Below, one piece after another: positions 62,449 through 64,000 of a DNA stretch of 64,000 bases; position 1 is the first letter of the stretch; each line of letters opens with the position of its first letter. A model generated the notes under the pieces. It saw only the letters and a program-made list of their open reading frames with translations, ran no database searches and was not told the origin of the DNA. Source of the DNA: Bradyrhizobium nanningense. GTDB taxonomy: Bacteria > Pseudomonadota > Alphaproteobacteria > Rhizobiales > Xanthobacteraceae. The position numbers were made by a program, and so were the translations under genes. Location: the NCBI RefSeq assembly GCF_004114535.1, contig NZ_LBJC01000015.1:1-64000 (forward strand). Reading direction: 5' to 3'.

Positions 62449-63423
62449 TTATGTGGACCGCCTGCTCGTTGAAGGCGCTTCAACGTCGTCCCGTTCACTC
62501 TAATTGACTGAACCCTCTCTATGACCGACCAGCTGAATTACTGGAAGGCGCACCGTTTGGCCGACCACATGCTCGATCAGATCGACGCGCGTAGTGGTGA
62601 GCGCAAGCGCGCCGGTGGCCCCGAAGCTACGCATGCAACGTCGAGGATGAGCACGATGTGGCCGAGAATTGGATTGCGACGTTTCGGCGGACATTGGGCG
62701 TCCGGGGGACGCCCAAGTCACGAAACTAGCGCTTCAACGGCTGATTACCACTTAGGAACGATCCCCCCGAACTCCCGGTTGCTCGAATGCTGGTCCACGT
62801 TGGATCCGCGGGGCGGCCCCGGGCAATGTCTCTCCCTCCAGTGTGCCGTGCCGGGGCCGCACTCCCGCCATCGGCATCGCACTTGATCATCTTCTGAGTA
62901 GAAGCCCCAAGCTGCGCGCGGTGCAATCGCCCCCACTTGTCTTCCAAGCTTCTTGGCTATTTTTCGGCCGATCTAGCGCGGTCTTGACCATAGGCAGCGG
63001 ATCGCAAGGGATCGGAAGATGGCATGCAAAAGAACGGCCTCAGCTTGGGCGGCTGAGGCCGTGGCGTGCTCCGGCTTCAGGGGCGGTGGACGCCAGAGCA
63101 CGGAAGCAATCGTCAAATATGCCATTTGTTCCCGGCTCGCGACGGGGCCGAGGTGTTATCCTTGCCAATGCGGTCTGCCATTCGAGCTCTGCGTGGCTAT
63201 CCAGCCAAATAAATCCCCTCGCCGCCCGATTAAATCAGCGAGAAGACCGCCGAAAGCGCGCCCGTTCGAGGGTTTTGACAAGACAGGTAATGAGCGCTGA
63301 CTTCCAGATTAATCGCAATCAGCACCATTTTATGAGGACACGCGCGAACTCAAATTTTTTGCTAGCTTTTCCCGCATATTGGCTTCAGACTTGCGTTTAT
63401 TGATTTTATTCAGGGAAGTTCCG
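62449..63423. other. Gene-poor region, probably decayed
   Basis: About 970 bases. Several open frames exist on both strands (such as 62521-62886 and 62843-63403), but all have Arg/Ser/Gly-rich, shadow-like composition. An isolated ATTAAAT is at 63229-63235. With the remnants to its left this looks like degenerating sequence at the edge of the island. Confidence 0.4.
63026..63062 (-). terminator. Stem-loop with T-rich tail on the minus strand
   Basis: ACGGCCTCAGC at 63034-63044 and its exact complement at 63052-63062 give an 11-bp stem with a 7-base loop. On the minus strand the stem is followed by TTCTTTT. This is a good intrinsic-terminator shape, although no minus-strand gene is recognised directly upstream. 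Confidence 0.5.
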
Positions 63424-63729
63424 ATGGGAAAACCTTTTGTTTCCCGTGATGCCTTCCGTGGACTGCTCGCTTTCTATGCAGCAAAGGCTCATCACGACCA
63501 TAAGCCTCGGAGTGAACATTGCCTCTTAGGGCTGTTCGGATCTGAAGAAGACGTACCCGATCCTCTACTGCTGCAGTGGCCGCGCAGAAGTGAGCTACTC
63601 GGCTCCGAGACTATCGGTCGGTTAATGGATCCGTTCCTTGGTCAACACACGCACGGGAACGCTCAATACGACCATGCCAGCGACTTTCTCCACACGCTGC
63701 TAAGAGACCTCGGGCAAAAAGTGCAGTGA
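63424..63729 (+). CDS. Hypothetical protein
   Basis: The 101-aa protein starts at an ATG with GGGAA about 8 bases upstream. Composition is natural (M-G-K-P-F-V-S-R-D-A-F-R, L-L-A-F-Y-A-A-K-A-H-H-D-H) with several His residues and a helical end. No family is recognised. Confidence 0.5.
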   Translation: MGKPFVSRDAFRGLLAFYAAKAHHDHKPRSEHCLLGLFGSEEDVPDPLLLQWPRRSELLGSETIGRLMDPFLGQHTHGNAQYDHASDFLHTLLRDLGQKVQ

Positions 63730-64000
63730 TCTAAATTCACTGCGTTATAGTCGCTGTAGTCGACCAAGCGTGCGAATTCTGATCGCTGTTCTTCGCGTGC
63801 CGTTGAATCATCGGATATTCGAACTAAGGGCAATTCAATTGCTTGCAGCGAAAATGTTCAGAACGATTTCTACTGGCTTTAGATGCTTTAGCCGCGGGAT
63901 CACTTCAAGGGCAATTTCGGATCACGGCTTGAGCGGATCACTGAGCCCGAGCTGGAGCTTGCCCTGGATTTGAACATGCCCGTGACTGCTAACGAGCTGA
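63730..64000. other. Window end, no firm gene
   Basis: About 270 bases. From about 63905 one plus-strand frame without a start codon reads R-I-T-E-P-E-L-E-L-A-L-D-L-N-M-P and stays open to the window end; it could be part of a gene continuing outside, but nothing proves it. Confidence 0.25.

Noticed and set aside
62521..63403. Several overlapping ORFs on both strands
   Set aside because: Shadow-like composition, mutual overlap and no ribosome sites; no frame stands out.

Overview
The window looks like a chromosomal segment of a GC-rich alphaproteobacterium, most likely a Bradyrhizobium-type rhizobium. This is an inference from codon and GC character, from three H-NS/HvrA-type proteins, from Tat-type small proteins and from rhizobial-style small hypotheticals; no rRNA or tRNA gene is present to confirm it. 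Almost all of it is one large surface-polysaccharide and secretion island, about 3.7-56 kb, with a flank of small genes on each side.

Left flank (1-3.7 kb): two copies of a short helical protein with a basic tail (13-279, 2758-2946), two Tat-signal proteins with nearly the same N-terminus (377-892, 3467-3685), an orphan LuxR-type response regulator and an H-NS-family protein. Then: a three-gene plus-strand operon (2OG-Fe(II) oxygenase, unknown Rossmann-like protein, sugar N-formyltransferase; 3.9-6.9 kb); a BTLCP-type cysteine protease; a first type I secretion module (HlyD, ABC and an 874-aa beta-helix/Ig/RTX substrate; 8.4-14.3 kb); a minus-strand block with methyltransferase, Wzy-like polymerase, Sec-type beta-helix paralogue, GT2, acyltransferase and a GT-methyltransferase fusion (14.9-22 kb); and a GT4.

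The core nucleotide-sugar operon (33.2 to 23.4 kb, minus strand) runs wecG, wecB, wecC, Gfo/Idh dehydrogenase, Wzx flippase, LbH acetyltransferase, DegT, SDR, DegT. It predicts UDP-ManNAcA and an N-acetylated amino-sugar. A second type I module (35.6-46.2 kb) exports a ~2,219-aa protein with an N,N-dimethylformamidase-like domain, four DUF4082 domains and a 684-bp near-identical tandem repeat; its operon also holds a 111-aa gene of unknown function. Next come rmlCBDA for dTDP-rhamnose, a Wzc-like tyrosine autokinase, a large polymerase/ligase-like membrane protein and the initiating sugar transferase (46.3-56.1 kb). Initiation, Wzx, Wzy and Wzc are all here, so a Wzx/Wzy polysaccharide is predicted. 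No outer-membrane Wza/OPX gene and no Wzb phosphatase is visible.

Right flank (56-64 kb): two more H-NS-family genes, an operon of an 81-aa small protein, a PqqD/HPr-kinase-like protein and a nucleotidyltransferase, the third copy of the short helical protein, and gene remnants (EEP-type nuclease, Rap1a/Tai-like) that mark decayed sequence. Short AT-rich islands, most with the heptamer ATTAAAT or its complement, sit in front of nearly every transcription unit. Together with the three H-NS-type genes they suggest a silenced, horizontally built locus.
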